From Megamerina dolium (taxonomy: Eukaryota; Arthropoda; Insecta; Diptera; Megamerinidae), in the NCBI GenBank assembly GCA_963854835.1, contig OY978530.1, forward strand, positions 5,448,501-5,512,500: DNA of 64,000 nucleotides, in the 5' to 3' direction. The notes under the pieces were generated by a model. It had not been told where the DNA came from. It ran no database searches and worked only from the letters and a program-made list of their open reading frames with translations. Positions within the stretch are counted from its first letter, which is position 1. Every line of letters begins with the position of its first letter. A program made the position numbers and the translations under genes. Positions 63,950-64,000 of this stretch are shown one piece after another.

Positions 63950-64000
63950 CTTGACCGCCCAATTCTGGAGTATGCTTCCATTGTCTGGAACCTTCAATAC
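63950..64000 (+). CDS. Non-LTR reverse transcriptase thumb, start of a fragment cut by the window edge
   Basis: Seventeen codons give LDRPILEYASIVWNLQY, matching the RPILEYAS.VW motif in the thumb region of Jockey/CR1-type reverse transcriptases. Only this tip is inside the window. Confidence 0.55.

Overview
The window reads as a piece of repeat-dense, non-genic chromatin from an insect, most likely a higher fly and possibly a tephritid fruit fly. That placement is inferred from the mix of element families (Jockey, LOA-like, RTE, BEL/Pao, 17.6/gypsy-type errantivirus, Tc1, mariner), the AT-rich background and long (AT)n tracts. I see no host protein-coding gene, rRNA or functional tRNA. Nearly everything recognisable is a transposable element, usually broken and often nested in another.

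Layout. 0-10 kb: the C-terminus of a non-LTR polymerase (1-171), a gypsy RNase H scrap, two remnants of one LOA-like non-LTR family (709-2160 and 6567-9081), two complete tRNA-derived SINEs with target-site duplications (2761-3124, 5836-6179), a solo LTR invaded by a mariner relic (3967-5046) and a decayed gypsy pol (9110-9862). 10-15 kb: a nearly full-length Jockey element on the minus strand. 15-30 kb: a BEL/Pao element on the minus strand, split by an errantivirus-like gypsy element with 567-bp LTRs that look identical and a CGCA duplication. An inverted copy of the BEL 5' half lies at 15068-17970, and a Tc1 element sits between in (AT)n. 30-42 kb: two copies of one Ty3/gypsy family (family T), head to head with facing 5' LTRs. 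The first is 6.0 kb and nearly intact; the second is internally deleted. 42-48 kb: BEL and Jockey scraps, and an RTE element inserted with a 12-bp duplication into a Tc1/mariner-type transposase. 48-54 kb: LTR-element remnants and a 1.29-kb mariner inserted in a gypsy relic. 54-60 kb: a non-LTR relic with a CCTAA tail, a TIR element, SINE and Jockey fragments, a third complete SINE and a gypsy integrase scrap. 60-63 kb: an RTE element with an intact 992-codon endonuclease/reverse transcriptase frame, the only clearly intact gene in the window.

The genes do not form a pathway; they are independent selfish elements. The most informative signals are two gag-pol recoding sites with textbook -1 slippery heptamers (one followed by an in-frame UAG and an 11-bp perfect hairpin), an internal deletion that fuses pol to env in one frame, a fold-back BEL arrangement that orders the insertions in time, repeated use of ATAT as the target of one LTR family, and an active-looking tRNA-derived SINE family. 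Coordinates of element ends are exact where a target-site duplication is named and approximate otherwise.
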